The notes: generated by a model from the letters alone, not told the origin. Shown: positions 21,401-34,295, counted from the stretch's first letter. The stretch is DNA of 64,000 nt from Tetrapyrgos nigripes (GCA_013368315.1 JAACJM010000181.1:1-64000), one strand, 5' to 3'. Translations and numbers: made by a program.

Positions 21401-21735
21401 CATATGAACGCATAGAGCAGCGCAGTAGTCATGTCATCAACTCTTCTGCTGTGTCTTGGAACCAAAACAACCCCCCTACACGATCCACAAAGCGTTTAAA
21501 GTTGATAGTAGTGATCTAGATGGAAAGAGGGTCCTTGTTGGATAACAAAACGGCTTTGGTGCGTTTCCGACGAGGGTTGTAGCCTGCATCTTCAGATGGG
21601 ACGGACGAAGATAAGAGGAGTTGGGGAAGAATGGCAAAGGAGGTTGGGAGAGATGCGGGTGGATTGGACGGTAAAGACGTTCGTTGTCTCTTTGCGTCTT
21701 GTCTTGTTGCAGTCGATGGTAGCCATGATTAGCTA
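18480..21735 (-). pseudogene. Pex30-type peroxin pseudogene, copy in unit 2
   Basis: Nearly the whole gene is present on the minus strand: AILPQLLLSSSVPSEDAGYN and LLSNKDPLSI (about 21640-21530), FWFQDTAEELM (about 21450), membrane helix around 21400, NLQAIQNLMGLHAD (about 21220), hydrophobic pair near 21100-21020, ELWENEK region, ERAPWTRGRDGFGG (about 20050), Gly/Pro-rich linker, DysF N-terminal segment near 19440, acidic insert, GRWLNITFKVGVRK (about 19180), EERQEQWEQEQQERKRK (about 19090) and VDGFIYTNDAW (about 18610). Peroxins of this family shape ER/peroxisome membranes. Lesions are a deletion of about 19 bp just after AEELMT (near 21435) and a one-base loss in the SLAPGW codons (near 19435). 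Most of the length is still readable, but the gene is not functional as written. Confidence 0.7.
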
Positions 21736-21737
21736 AT

Positions 21738-21756
21738 ACGCGTTTCTTCGACGCGT
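21738..21756. promoter_or_regulatory. Paired ACGCGT boxes between pex30 copy and NLR2
   Basis: ACGCGT at 21738-21743 and 21751-21756. Placed between the leftward peroxin copy and the rightward NLR2, about 300 bp from the NLR start codon, so it could serve both directions. Confidence 0.5.
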
Positions 21757-22052
21757 CCACTCCAAACCGTACTATGTGGATTGAGCAAAGTTGTCCAAAG
21801 ACAAGAGCCCTTTCCATGACTTAATCATGGCTGCAGCCTCCTTCAGCGCTATGTACAATCCTTTGAACATGTATCTTGAATCCGCGACGTAGCAGTCACA
21901 CTCTTTGGCAAGCAGCTCGCATGATTACGCCACCCCTGAGCGCTCTGTATGCCAACCAGCCCTAGGCCTCGTGTTGGCCTTGTGTCCTCATCTATCTTCT
22001 TCTCGACTCTGGTGATAGCTGCCAGTCGCCGGCAGACTGAGAGTCGATATCG

Positions 22053-24748
22053 ATGGACCCAGGCAGCTCTACTAAAGCGTGGCGAGGAGATCACTCGGCC
22101 AGGCAATCGCAACCGCGTCGCGGAGGTCCAGAAGAAGATTGGAATCACAGCAGAACTGGAAGACGAGGTCGGCCACGACGACTGGAGAACTCCAACCAAG
22201 GCCTAACTACTGCAGCTCTCTTTGCTAATTCGCACCACCACTCGTTCTCCCATTCTTCCTTCAATGTTGTTGGACGCGATCAAATCAACACCTTTGTTGA
22301 AGACCCAGAAGCCGGTAAGTCATTACTTCTTCTCTAAAGCATACATCTTCATTTTGTGGCTCCTCTTTTAGGTTTAAAGCTCTTGTACCAGGCTATCGCT
22401 CACGTTGGCGCATTCCATGATTCCGAAACTCGTTATCCACCTCCCAAATGCCATCCCAAAACGCGAAAGGCCGTCTTATCGGATATTTCTTCTTGGATCA
22501 GGAGTACGCGGGCAGGGACCCCAGTTCATTGGCTATATGGTCCAGCAGGTGCAGGAAAGTCTGCCATCGCTCAGACTTTGGCGGAGAGAGAGCAACGCAA
22601 TCATTTGGCAGCCAGCTTCTTTTTCTCTCGTTCAGACCCTTCCAGAAATAATCCAAAGTCTCTGATTATGGTCATTTCGTACTGTCTCGCCATCTGGTGC
22701 AGAAACACCCAGCTGCGAGCTGCTATCGATTTTGCTGTCAAAACACGGCCTGCTATCCTTGGATCTGCCATCGAAAAGCAGTTTCAAGAACTCGTTGTCG
22801 AGCCCTTCGAAGCGATTCCACAGGAAAGCTGGGAGACGCTACCAAGAGCTGTGATCATAGATGGTCTTGACGAATGCCTGGGTAGCGATTCCCAACGGAG
22901 AGTCCTGACCACGCTCTTTGGCAGACTGGGGAACCAGACGCCTCTTCGTTTCCTCATTGCCAGCCGGCCAGAACCAGTGATTCGAGACTTCTTTGGTCAA
23001 CTTCCCCACCGTGGTATCACGACTCGTACAGATCTCAGTGACGATTACTCCACTTCACGGGACATCAAGGTCTATCTTCGCGATGGTTTCAAAGCCATTG
23101 CAGAGAAATCTCACTCCGACGTAATGGCTCATATTGCTCTTCCTTGGCCTTCAATTGGTGTCATTGATGACCTCGTCCAGCGGGCCTCAGGCCAGTTCAT
23201 TTACGCCTCAACAGTCCTCAAGTATGTTGGGGAAGAGTACTCCCTTCCTGTAGAGCGACTGGAGTCGGTGCTTGGTTTGCCTTTGGGTGATCCTGATGCC
23301 TTCTCTGAGCTTGATGTCCTCTATCGGCAAATATTATCGTCCAATCGTAACAAGGCCAGGGTCATAGAGATCCTAGGGACAATACTTGTAATTGAGGATA
23401 TCAGTTCGCTGAACTGGGAGGAATTGGACTTTTCTTATCCCACCGATGACCAGAAGGGGATTGACATAGTGGAACAGCTGCTTTCGCTGCCCACCGGAGC
23501 AGTCACAGTATCCTTGCGAGGGATGCACTCGGTCTTGCAGATTGACAGTGGAAGTGTCGAGCTCCGCCATAAATCATTTCAGGATTTTTTGTTCGATGCA
23601 CGTCGTTCAGGCGAATATTTCATTGATAAAGCACTATTTCACGAGCAATTGGCGCAGGTCTGTATGAAGATAATCAACAATTCGTCTGACTTGACGTAGG
23701 TATCATTCCTAGGAACCGGCAGTCGCTTTCACTGATATTTTCGCGCACTTTACAGATTACGAAGCTATGTCGTGTATAATTGCCTGAAGCACATACATCT
23801 TGCGAAAAGTACGACTGATCTAGTCACCGAGCTGCGGTGCTTCAATTTCTGTGACACAGTGATTGGATGCTATTTGGGAGACTGGTTTCAACCCACGCCC
23901 CTCTATGTCTCCCGGTCTATTTCAGTTTTTCAGAAGTATGCCGAAGTGAGTCAGGGCAAACTTACCTTTTCCCAAAGCTAATGGAGCTATTTCAGGTTTT
24001 AGAGTCACATCAGATCAAGACCTGGTCAGATTCCCTTCAACTCGGTATCTATGTCGCTGATACGGATGGAGAAGAATTATCCAAACAATTTTTATCGGAC
24101 CTTGAATTACTATTTGCGCTCGCAATGGATTTTCATTATGCACCTCTCTATGTACTTTTTCCTCATCGCACTCCCAGCAGCGTTGACATCCTAGCTGGTC
24201 TTGGCTGCACCATCTATTCCCTGTCCGTGAAGGAGATTTGCCTATGTCTTGATCCTCGCCTCCATTCACATCCCCATTCCAGAGCTTCTCGCAACCCCAT
24301 ATGGCATTTCATTGATTTCGAGAGAGGGTACGGAAGACTAGCCAAACATTGCCTGAGGACTATCAGAGGCAATCCCTGCATCGAACATTGTGCATATATG
24401 GGCCCGCCCTCCAACTTGGAATGTGGTTACATCTATGCTCAGTCAAGAATGTCTGAACTACTTTACTACTCTCCTCTTGACATGGAACTTCAACACGAGC
24501 TGAAAAAGACAATCCCATATTTAAATGGAACAAAAGAGTTGCATAAGGTCCTTCTTTGGCTGCAAGTAAGTACCACAGTGCTCTATCTATATGCTATGTA
24601 GGTTGCCTGGCTAATATGACGAGTGTAGGACTTTCCAGATGACCAGAGGGACATTGAAATGGAAGTCGCAATTCAGCAGTATTGCGAGCAGTTTGATGCA
24701 AACATCGAGGAGGACGAGGAGGACGAGGACGAGGACGAAGAGGAGTAA
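22053..24748 (+). CDS. NACHT-domain NLR-like STAND NTPase 2
   Basis: Exons 22053-22314, 22372-23695, 23756-23945, 23996-24565 and 24629-24748 give 821 residues in one frame. The leader ends VVGRDQIN, so the first Gly of the GGDQ motif has become Arg next to it. The P-loop GPAGAGKSAIAQ, Walker B AVIIDGLDEC and FLIASRPEP are intact. The linker before the P-loop is short (STRAGTPVHWLY), without the duplication seen in NLR1. The C-terminal domain matches NLR1, but the last exon differs: after EVAIQQYCEQFDAN it ends in about 15 acidic residues (EEDEEDEDEDEEE). This tail is shared with NLR3 only. A fungal immune or incompatibility role is inferred from the family. Confidence 0.85.
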
Positions 24749-25434
24749 GAGGGCCATATAGATGACAAGTCAACGACATGGATACCATAACAAAGCTCCA
24801 TAACAAATCGGTCTCCGTTACGCTTAGACTCATGGAGAGCCGACAGTGTCAACAAGGCATGGGTATGATACAGTGTTGATGTCGTCCTTGGTGGGCCCGA
24901 GTGCACTCAGAGACGAGGGGAGGGCAAGGGAAGAATTGGGAAATATGATGTGAGTCCGTCTGTGATAATGAGGTCCAGATTCGGAGACTTGGCACATTGG
25001 TAGTATGAAGACAGTGCGGTCGCTTTCGTTTTCGTTGGTGACAAATGAACTCTAATAGCTACAGAAATGTCAGTCAAATAGTAGAAACGTTGATAAAAGA
25101 ATGATAAAAGCCTGTTCACAATTTTCCTCGCGTTCCTTGATAATTTCAGCTCCAAAGCATTCCAGATATCATCTACGACCATCTTCAACGATTTGGGAAT
25201 GTACCGGGTCCCTACAGTGCTGCCGAAAACTATCTTGAATCCGTCATCCTCTATTCTTCCCCGATTTCCCTAGTCATAAAGATTCCCAGTATTCACCTTC
25301 TCCTCTCCAAATTTTCGAATCAAAGAGTGTAATCATACTTCCGCCTTTGCTGTAAACAGTCGCGACGCGTGCACACAGGTGCACACCAGATTCCTGCACG
25401 AACATATAGATCTAGTGAACAACCTCAACACCGC
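24749..25434. repeat. Post-NLR spacer, unit 2 (shorter form)
   Basis: It holds the GATACAGTGTTGATGTCGT block and the GATAATTTCAGCTCC block, then diverges into the segment carrying the fungalysin-like remnant. The form is shared with 38295-38980. No gene is seen. Confidence 0.6.
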
Positions 25435-27037
25435 CTAACCTCGAGAGCACTTCGTGACTGGGGCATCGTTGTTACTCTGAATAGGTAGCGAAATCCAAGT
25501 TCCCCAGAAATCATCGTCGTCAAAGAGCGTCTTCTGCGGGTGGACTGTTACATGCAAGTTACGTGGCATTTCCATTGAACGTAGAAAAACATTTTGACGC
25601 GATACAAAACTGCGATACAAGAACACGAGGTATTCTCTGGGTGGTATAAGGAGTCTATGGGATTCCGTGAACGCTGGTACAGTGAAAACTTCCGCACTCT
25701 CCAACTTGCGTATGTCCTGTCTTTGAGGCATGTTCTCAGGCTTCTTTTTTGCCAATGATACCTTTTCCGCATACCTGAAAGAAAGACAGGGAGAATGAGA
25801 ATGAGATCCGAAGTGAAGAAGAACAAAGCGCACCTGGCACTTCAATGTAAACGTTGCAGTATTTGTATATGCCCCCTTTGCCCTCAATGTACCAGCCAGC
25901 TTCTTTCCGTTCCTGCCCTCAATATCTCGTCAGCGTCATCATCAGTTGAGCCCTGCATGAGTAAAGCCAAAGATGGTCAGGAAACCATTGAATGACGAGT
26001 CGGTTAGTGGTATGCAAAAACAAAACAGTAAAGTCTACATACCACGGGAAATAATGTTTGGTGCTATTCCCTTGGCTACAACTGTTGTAGATGCGAACTG
26101 ATGAGGAAGAAAGCGGAAAGATGACGGAGAATATAACATACTTTGTTTAATTCTCGATGCTTTCTTCATGTCTTGCTCAAAAACCAGTGCAATAGATGAA
26201 AAAGGACAGGAGTTGTCATCGGAAATGACCTACAAGTTGCCGTGAGCTGTGCAGAGAAAAAAAGACGAAAGGCACGTACATACCCTATGACTGGAGCTCC
26301 ACTGGGCTTTGGTACATGTTCTGTACGCCTTGTAGATTTAGATTGAACAGTCGGCTGAGTAGAAGACAAAGGCACGTCGCCATTTTGCCTGGTTCACTTG
26401 ACGGTATCACCCTCCTTGATGAGACAATCGCTACTAAAAATAAAGACACCAGCGTTGTCAGCTAAGGGTTATAACAAAAAGAAAAGAAAGAAAGAAAAGC
26501 CCACCCGACCTTGCCTGCAAGGCTGCAGTTCGTTCTAGTTACAGCCCCAGCGGATCGCCCAGCCAGGACCGACCGCAGAGAAACTGCAGCCAGAGGCTTA
26601 AGTCGAGAAGGGGCGGGAAGGCGCTCAAAAGAAATGAAATGAAAAAAGATGAAAGAGACTACCCACCTTCCAACCAACTCTGAAAGCAACTCCCCGTTAT
26701 ACGCATCCGTGAAGGCCTCACACCAAGTCCCATCCTCCTTATCAGAGACTTGAAGTGCATGGGAAAGCACTAGAGACCCATCAGGTTGGACGATGTATTC
26801 CACACTGGGTTCTAAGTACATTGTTAAGTTGTTCTTTGTGCGTTGGAAATAGCTTTGGCAAGGTCTTAGGTTGGTGTGGAGTTGCCTATCTTGAAGGATG
26901 AGATTATGTTGAGTATAGCTTTGCTGTAAAATCTGCGAGACTCTTGCATGGTCGAAGACGCTTGTAGTGAGACTGACTGCCAGACGTGTACTGAAGGAGG
27001 TCAAAGTCACAAGTCGCGACGCGTTCACTCTACTCAT
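25435..27037 (-). pseudogene. Fungalysin-like (M36 propeptide) and unknown remnant, copy 1
   Basis: From the ATG at 27037 the minus-strand frame reads TTSVFDHARVSQILQQSY, VEYIVQPDGSLVLSHALQV and GTWCEAFTDAYNGELLSELV. This fits the FTP propeptide domain of fungalysin metallopeptidases, which are secreted. After it come small exon-like pieces (VPLSSTQPTVQSKSTRRTEH; SSIALVFEQDMKKASRIKQ; LAGTLRAKGAYTNTATFTLK) and a C-terminal part (REYLVFLYRSFVSRQNVFLR, MEMPRNLHVTVHPQK) that I cannot place and that may belong to another gene. The HExxH catalytic motif is absent. An extra A in the GKKKP codons near 25745 shifts the frame. The assignment rests on the propeptide only. Confidence 0.4.
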
Positions 27038-27182
27038 GCCTTACTCTTCTGACTCGGAGGCAATGAAGAGCTTTTTATAGCAATAGACGAGGATCCTGGC
27101 TTCTCGCTAGTGCCTTTGCGCTTTTTTGGCGCGTCGCATCCTCAACGAATACTTCAGCCCCCATTCTCCATGCTCTCCCATA

Positions 27183-28606
27183 CACCAGGATCCCAAACAC
27201 ACTACCAACAATACTCAAGAAGCTCATGTGGACGACGCACCTCTGAAACACGCAACGAAGTCGAAGAACCTAGTTCTCTGGATAACTCTTCTAACGCTGC
27301 GTGAATGATACCCAAATCCACTGCTCGTCGCAGTGCTCCTTCAGCTTCGGCTGCTCATACCACATCTGCCTCTATCTCTGTGTCCAACCGTCCAACTCCT
27401 GCAGGCCCAACTTCCGCAGCTCCAGCACCTCCCAGTCCACCTACCCCTGAAGAACTAGCTGCCCAAGCAATCGCCGAACGTAAACGAAAGTTTACTCAGC
27501 ATGTCAAGACGTCCGACAGGGAGTTTAATGGGAAGAAACGCTGGTGAGCTCGTCCTTGCCTTTTTTTGCCCCTCCTTACGCGTCTTCTTTTCAAGTTTTC
27601 AATGCATACGTCTTTCGAGGATTACATCTTCCGTACATAGACTTTTTTTACAGCAAAGGCAGAGTCAATCACCGCTAGCAGCTTTGCTCATATCATCCCT
27701 GATCGTTTCATAAACTCCTGTCTTCACCGCCAACCTCAACGCTCCCCCTAAGAAACTATCCGCTCCCTCCGGCGTCTTGCCCCCCGAAACCTTCAAGTCT
27801 ATCTCTCCCAAAGACATCCAGCCATATCTTGACGACCAGAATAGTCTATACAGCCTCATGCTGCCCACGCTTCTACTCGTCTGCCCAATGCGCTCTCTCT
27901 CTCCGTCCATTCTACATTGCTCAAGCGGCTTCTCTTCCCATTGGAACGGCTAGCTACCATGCTCCCTTCTCTGCCAGAAACAGGTTCAACAAACTGCAGC
28001 ACACCTGTAGGCTTGTCGTCTACGATGCCGACTCATCAGGCACCCAATCTGGGCATCTTCCGGAAGGCAACAATATTCTCACTCTCCTCCGGAAATTTGC
28101 CAATGACTCGGTTTCGGCCTACAAGGGCCAGCTGCTATGCATCTATGGCTCAAAGGTGGTTTGCAGGGCGTGTGGAAAGAACGCAGGGACTTGGTCGACA
28201 CTCGTCAGAGGCCGACGATGACGAGACCCCTCCACCTCTGTATGTCCAAACAACTTGCCCATGTCCGCCTTCGGCTCACGTCGACTTTGTTCTCCTACTC
28301 ATTCGGTTTTTTCTGCTTATCGAATTCCCTTCCCTTTATCAGGCCTACACAACAGAACCCCTGTCCACGTTTGCATTCAACGTCTCTGCGATAATGGGAT
28401 CGCTTATGCTTCTCAACCTTCATAAATCAGTCGACGAAGGAATTCTCTCCTCTCAAAGGCTGATTGATATTGATCATTATCTCACTATGTCATGGTCAGA
28501 AAGTTGTGATCTAGAGCCTGAAACGGTCTCGAGTCTGAGGAGCCGGGCTAGTCGTAGTGTCGTTTTCGATAGCAGTATAACGGATTTAGATGTCACTGTG
28601 GTATAG
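27183..28606 (+). pseudogene. Tyrosine-phosphatase remnant with rhodanese domain, copy 2
   Basis: Same layout as 16425-17879: an Ala/Pro-rich start (STARRSAPSASAAHTTSAS), KTSDREFNGKKRW, LPPETFKSISPKDIQPYLDD, CRLVVYDADSSG, LPEGNNILTLLRKFA, and the same C-terminus ending DLDVTVV at 28606. The FIDIRPYAAHA coding segment, which carries the core of the rhodanese fold, is replaced by a short out-of-frame join (about 27845-27870), and further bases are missing near 28140 and 28205. It is therefore more damaged than copy 1. Confidence 0.6.
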
Positions 28607-28719
28607 TAGCGTACTCCAATGAACCGGGGGCTTAGCCAAAGCACGAGATTCAATCATGTTCTATTTCTAATAGGTCATTTCGTAGCTTCGTGAATCCTTT
28701 GAGAAAGATAAAAGTATAT

Positions 28720-29112
28720 CTTGAGGCGCTCAATCAGGGCGTGCAAAATAGGACTTGGACTTGTATTGGACGTCTTTGACAGCGGCGAAATCGCGTGAAT
28801 TCGTTCCAAGCCAGGAGGAGGTCTGGATGGAAAGCTACGTTGAGAACGCATTCCCGAGAGTACTTAGAACCTATCACCTCAGACAGAAAGGAGAATTCTT
28901 TTGCATATTGTAGCCGAGCGGGGAAGATTTTGGTTCAGGATGGAGCAGATGTTAATGAATTGGCAGGGGAAGATGGGTGTCCACTGCAAGCAGCAGCATG
29001 GCAAGGATTTTTGGACATTGCTGGGTATCTTGCAGAGAAAGGAACAGACGCGAATATAGTAAGAGACCACCTTAGTCTTTGGGACTGGATCGCAAGCAGC
29101 AGGATTTCCTAG
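28720..29112 (+). pseudogene. Ankyrin-repeat remnant, copy 3
   Basis: The frame ending at 29112 reads ILVQDGADVNELAGEDGCPL, QAAAWQGFLDIAGYLAEKG and TDANIV. It is nearly identical to the copy at 17990-18385 and shares its frame break upstream of ILVQDG. Confidence 0.55.
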
Positions 29113-29219
29113 GGCAACTTGGATGCAAATATCTATAATCTGCGAGATAACGAAGCGACAGTAAAATACACATGTATGTACAGTAAATAATAACCTGTAT
29201 GTACATTACTCCGTCATGA

Positions 29220-32200
29220 TAGTTTCACATCACTTCCCCCCTCCCTCTCATCCCACCAAATCCTCCGAACCCACCTTCTCCTCGTCACAGAACCAGGGTA
29301 CGGTGTAGGAGAAGGATTTTGCCACGCATCGTTTGTGTAGATGAAGCCGTCTACATGTATAATTCAAAACCGAAGATTGGAGTCGAAGCGAGACAACGAG
29401 GGGGAAAAGGTGTTTCGTCAGTGTCGTGTCGAGTTAGACAATCAAAATATGCAAATAAAAAAACATGGCAAGTGGCAAGTAAAAGGTAAAAAGTGCCATC
29501 GACGACTGTAGCGGCTGACGGCTGCAGTCGGGGCGACAGAGAGAGAAATGAAAAGACCAGTAGTTCGAAAAAACAGACGAAAACGAAAAGAAAAAGATTA
29601 AGAACCAAACCCACCTTCATCACCACCACACATCCATCCTTTGTCTTCGCCTTGATCGTTAACCCCACTTCTCCCAGTTCCAGTTCCCCCACCAACCCCA
29701 GTTCCCCCCCTTCCCCAAACGAAAAACCAACATCAACATTAACAGATACCCCAAATACGAGGAAGAAGGATATTTCTAATTTACGTTTACGTTCTTGTTG
29801 TTCTTGTTCCCATTGTTCTTGTCGTTCTTCCTGGGATTGTCGGGTTTGGCGGACGTGGCTCGGTTCAATCGGTCGAGTCCATTTCCGTACTCCAGCTTTA
29901 AACGTTATATCGAGCCATCTCCCAGACTTCCCATTCCCATTCCCAAATTCATCATCTTCATCCCCACCATCTTCCCCCCCATCGTCGTCGTCGTCAGCAT
30001 CTTCATCCCCTTCACTGTCACCATCCCCATCCTCAGCATCGGTGGACAAGGGTGAAGACACTTTATCTTTATCAGTTTTGAAAGCACCCACAGACGACGC
30101 CCCCGCCCCAGCCCCAGCATCATAATCAACTCTCCAATCTTCCGTTTCTATGAATTTCCATCCTGGAGCGAGGGAGAAGGTTAGGTTGCTGCTGTACGAA
30201 TGATGAGAATTGAGGAATGAGGTAAGTTGTCAATGGGTAAGTTGTGTTGTGGGGGAACGATGTGAGTGCCAGTGCGTTTGTTGTGCGTTGCGCGTTCATT
30301 GTGTGTTGGTGACAACGTGAAAGACGTGTCACGTCAAGTTTTAAGTAAGACAAGACCAGACACGACACGACACGACAGAGGCCAGAGGGAAAGGCAAAGG
30401 AAAAGGGGCAGAAGTGGTCTTGGTCAGTACATGTTTATTGTCACATTAAAGGCGGGGAAAAAAACAACGAAACAACGAAAGACCGAACGAAACTCGAACG
30501 AACGAAAACTCATATGTATGTAATAAACACCAAAAAAAACTCGAAAAAAAACCCACCTAATCATCCCCGGCCCCAACGCCGCTGGTCCTGGTCCTGGTCC
30601 CGCTTCATACCCACTTCCACCACCACTGTTTTCCTTTACTTCATCCGCATATTCATCATGTCCATGTGCTCCAGACATCGTCGACATCGTCCTTCTCCTT
30701 CCACCCCCACTCGTACCCGTACCCATACTAGTACTCGTATTCCCCGAATACCCACTCCCACTCCCCAACCCAACCCCCAACGGATTAGTCCCCCCAAACC
30801 CATCTCTTCCCCTTGTCCAAGGTGCTCTTTCAATTCCAAGATTGGACTTGCTAAAGCCTTTTTTAAAGGTTTGGATGGCTTGGGTTATTTCTGGGGATAT
30901 GGCGGGGGATGGGTACGTGGATGGGGATATCGATATCGAGACGGGGGTTGGTTGTATATAGTTGGAAGACGAAGAAAAAGTGCGTTTAGGTGATAACATT
31001 GACATTGATAACGATGGAGAATGAGATGGTCGTTTCTGGTTCTGGTTCTCCTTGTACTCGCTCTGCTCCGGGTCTTTCTGTTCCAACTCGCGCGACGTCT
31101 CTGTCTCTACACCCCCCTCCTCAACCAAATCCCCCATCACACTAGCCGGCAACGGGGGTATAAGCGCAAAGGGGGGTAATGGTGCTAGAGTATCTAATAC
31201 AGCGTTGCGTGTTTGTGCTTGTGTCCAAGTGGGGGACGTTGGGGTGTTAGTGTTGGATTTAGACGCTTTCTTCGCTTTCTTGACGGTTGGAGAAGTAGAC
31301 GGCGAAGAGGAAAAAGCCAACGACTCTGAGAGTTTACGTCCGATTCTCGAAGTCGATGGAGCGTTGGCATTGGTATCATGTCCCGCATTCGCAACCACAC
31401 TACCAAACCTCGTCGCCGTCTGTGAATCACACCTCTCATTCTCCCACAACTCGACTTCTCGCAACTCTACATTCCGAATTCGATCTGTTAACGAATTCGT
31501 TGAGAGAGCGAAGGTGGTTAGGGATTTGAGTCGATTTATCAGCCCCGATCCACCCATGTGGGAACGACGTAAAGATACATTGACCGTGATAAAAGGTCTT
31601 AGACAAAATCTGAAGGATATTTAGGTAACAGGAATTTTGGGAATGTGTTGAGGGAAGAAAGACCTCGGGGTCAGAGGGACGGGTTTAAGAGGAAGTGAGC
31701 GATTTGGGGAAAAGAAACACGAGAGGACGGGGAATTGGGAGGGTTTGTGTAGGTGTTGGGGAAGGAGACCATGTACAGAGATAGTTGGGACGAAGGCTGC
31801 AAGCGACGTGATGCTGAAGTTAAAGGAACAGTAAGGATAATGTGGATTGGATGATAATACGGGTAATGTCGGGTTGGTATGAACGGAGAGAGGAATAGGA
31901 TTGAAGGTATGAGGAGAGCTAGGATGGTGAGGACTGTTGGGGATGCAGGAGAGGATAGAGATAGTTGGGATAGTATGGGTGTAATGGCTGCATGGGTATC
32001 AGCGTGTAAACCCATGAGATTCTGTATAGCTTGAAGGTTTCCTTGATATTCTACACTATCTTCTGTGGGTGGAGGAGAGGCGTCTTGAGTGGTAACGACA
32101 CCGCTAGAGATGGTAGACGACGTCGGGGAATGTGAGCGGTGGAAAGCATAATGCACGCCAGTATCACCAATGGCAGAACAAACAAGACTTGTGGAAAGGT

Positions 32201-32500
32201 GCATATGAACGCATAGACGCAAAGCAGCGCAGTAGTCATGTCATCAACTCTTCTGCTTAAAACAAACCCCCTACGCGGTCCACGAAGCGTTTTAAGTTGA
32301 TAGTAGTAATTTGGATGGAAAGAGGGTCCTTGTTGGATAACAAAACGGCTTTGGTGTGTTTGCGACGAGGGTTGTAGCCTGCATCTTCGGATGGGAAAGG
32401 ATGGCAAAGGAGGTTGGGAGAGATGGGGGTGGATTCGACGGTAATGACGTTCGTTGTCTCTTTGCGTCTTGTCTTGTTGCAGTACTAGTAGCCATGATTA
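29220..32500 (-). pseudogene. Pex30-type peroxin pseudogene, copy in unit 3
   Basis: The minus strand gives LSNKDPLSI (about 32335), the CTFPQVLFVLPLVILACIML helix (about 32190), GNLQAIQNLMGLHADTHAA (about 32030), an uninterrupted frame 31557-30424 with ERAPWTRGRDGFGGTNPLG, then LAPGWKFIETEDW (about 30160), an Asp/Glu-rich insert, GRWLDITFKAGVRKWTRP (about 29900) and VDGFIYTNDAW (about 29340). Lesions: about 28 bp are missing near 32388, so the SSSVPSEDAGYN part is lost and the frame shifts; the ~19-bp deletion after AEELMT is shared with copies 2 and 4 (near 32238). The start MATSTATRQDAKRQR (32495) probably reflects the original N-terminus. Confidence 0.7.
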
Positions 32501-32506
32501 GCTAAT

Positions 32507-32525
32507 ACGCGTTTCTTCGACGCGT
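32507..32525. promoter_or_regulatory. Paired ACGCGT boxes between pex30 copy and MFS remnant
   Basis: ACGCGT at 32507-32512 and 32520-32525, in the same divergent position as at 6071. Confidence 0.5.
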
Positions 32526-32536
32526 CCGACTCTCAA

Positions 32537-33630
32537 ATATGATTCCAAGTTCTCTTTTACTCGTGCAGACCCTCCTTTGCATTAAAATGTCCAAATATTT
32601 TTCGACGAGGAATCTGTTATGGAAGAGGACGGTCAATGGGATGATGTTGCAGTTTATTCAACAGTTGAATGACGTGAGTGAGGTTTATTCCTTTGCATCT
32701 GTATCTGCTTTGTTTCTGACCTATCCTAACCCCCTCCTTACCCCTTGCCCTTTCTTTTTATAGATTGTCACCCTTTGTCATTCAGACGATTCTTGGAGCT
32801 GTCTCTGTCGTTGGTACTGTTCCTGCTTTGGTATGTTACTGGCTTTATAGCTTCAGCTTTACATGCACGTCAACTCATGGATGTTCCACAGTACCTCATT
32901 GAAACCTGGGGCCGTCGTCGCTCCCTTCTAACCGGGTCAGCAATGGAAGCCGTTTGTGCTATCATCGTGCGTCCCGCCCCCTCTCTCACCTAGGCTTAAT
33001 ACCAGCGTGGCTTACTTCGCTTATCGCCTATCTAGGCCGGGCTCGTAGACCACTTCACCCTCGCCCCCCCTGGCACAGATCCCTCCCAACTCACGCCATC
33101 TCAGAAAAGAGGCAGAGACGTCCTTATAGCCTTCGCTGTCCTACACATGTTCTCGTTCGCGGTCTTTTGGAGTCCGGTTCCTTGGGTGTATTTGGGAGAG
33201 TCTTTCCCGTTAAGGCCAAAGGCGATTGCACTGGGTAGCGCGACGAGTTGGATTTGGAATTTTTTGCCGAGTTTTTTCTCGGTGTGAGGTTTTCGAATGA
33301 GTGAGTTTTTCTTCTTTTTTTGAGGTGTTTCGTCGATATGTTTTTTGATGGGCTCATGCCTCTTTTGTTCCGCTTAGCATCGGCCCCCTCATCCTCATGA
33401 TCTTCTTCAGCATGCTCGTATTCGGATTTGTCTACGTCTACCTCTTTATCCCCAAAACCAAAGGCCTTATATTGGAAGAGGTAGACGAGATGTATGTCGC
33501 TGGGGTTAAACTTTGGAATAGTGCTTCTTGGAAACCTCATAGGATGGAAGAGGCACATGAGAAGGTTGCGAATGCGCATGCGCGTGCGACTGGGCATGCA
33601 GAGGTAAGAGAGGTTGAGGAGAAGGTTTAG
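32537..33630 (+). pseudogene. MFS sugar transporter, 5'-truncated pseudogene, copy 2
   Basis: Same second-half transporter as 6100-7168, with exon pieces QFIQQLND, YLIETWGRRRSLLTGS, VYLGESFP, LRPKAIALGSATSWIW and KGLILEEVDEMYVAGVKLW, ending at 33630. It keeps the GESFPLR coding sequence lost in copy 1. In the PETKG signature Glu has become Lys (IPKTKG). The IVTPFVIQTI segment near 32765-32785 is out of frame. No N-terminal half exists. Confidence 0.75.
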
Positions 33631-34295
33631 GATGGGTCTGCGTGATGGTTGTTGAGAAGGGAGGAGGCCGTGATGTGTGTTGGAGTTCGGGGTCCTTAGG
33701 TCCCGGTGGGTAGAAGGGCACTAAGGAGATTAAGCTGTGATTCGTTGGAAAGAACCGGCATCAGTGTTGTCTCCCTGTACGATAAGTCATTTCAAAGAAT
33801 TGTTCATCATCCTCTTTTCTTGGTCTACATCATACTCTGGCGGGGCCGGACTCCACATACTCGTCTTCCTGTGCGCCGGGTCCCAGCTTTTGACGCGTTG
33901 AAATGAAGATTTAGGATGCCTGGGTCAAGTACCTTCCTCCTGTACCTCGCACAAGAAGAATGCGTACGATCTTGTCTTTATACTCTGCTGGCCTCACGCA
34001 TAATTGAGGATCAGTCTCCTTTTACTTTGTGCAGTGAAACGGGGGACTATCCATACATTGCGGACGGCTGTCTTGCCTTTATTCCAACAGGAGTGTTATA
34101 TGCTTGACGGTGTGTTCCGGTTTCAGAACTCAAGGGAACCAATCCTCACGCGTACGCTGAATCGCTGAACAAATCATGTAAATCCCTTGGCCCTTAATCG
34201 AAATCCTTGTACCTCTCGAACTCAGACTCGATATTGTTTCTTATTTTCAGGAACTGGCATTGACTTGAGCATTTTTCACCTCTAGTTCCCAAGAG

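Noticed and set aside
22405..22665. Alternative plus frames inside NLR exon 2 (such as 22405-22665, 35976-36191)
   Set aside because: They are shadows of the NACHT frame and are not linked to splice sites.
30424..31557. 377-codon minus-strand frame as an independent gene
   Set aside because: It is the central exon of the pex30-like copy; its ends run into introns and the neighbouring segments carry the rest of the protein.
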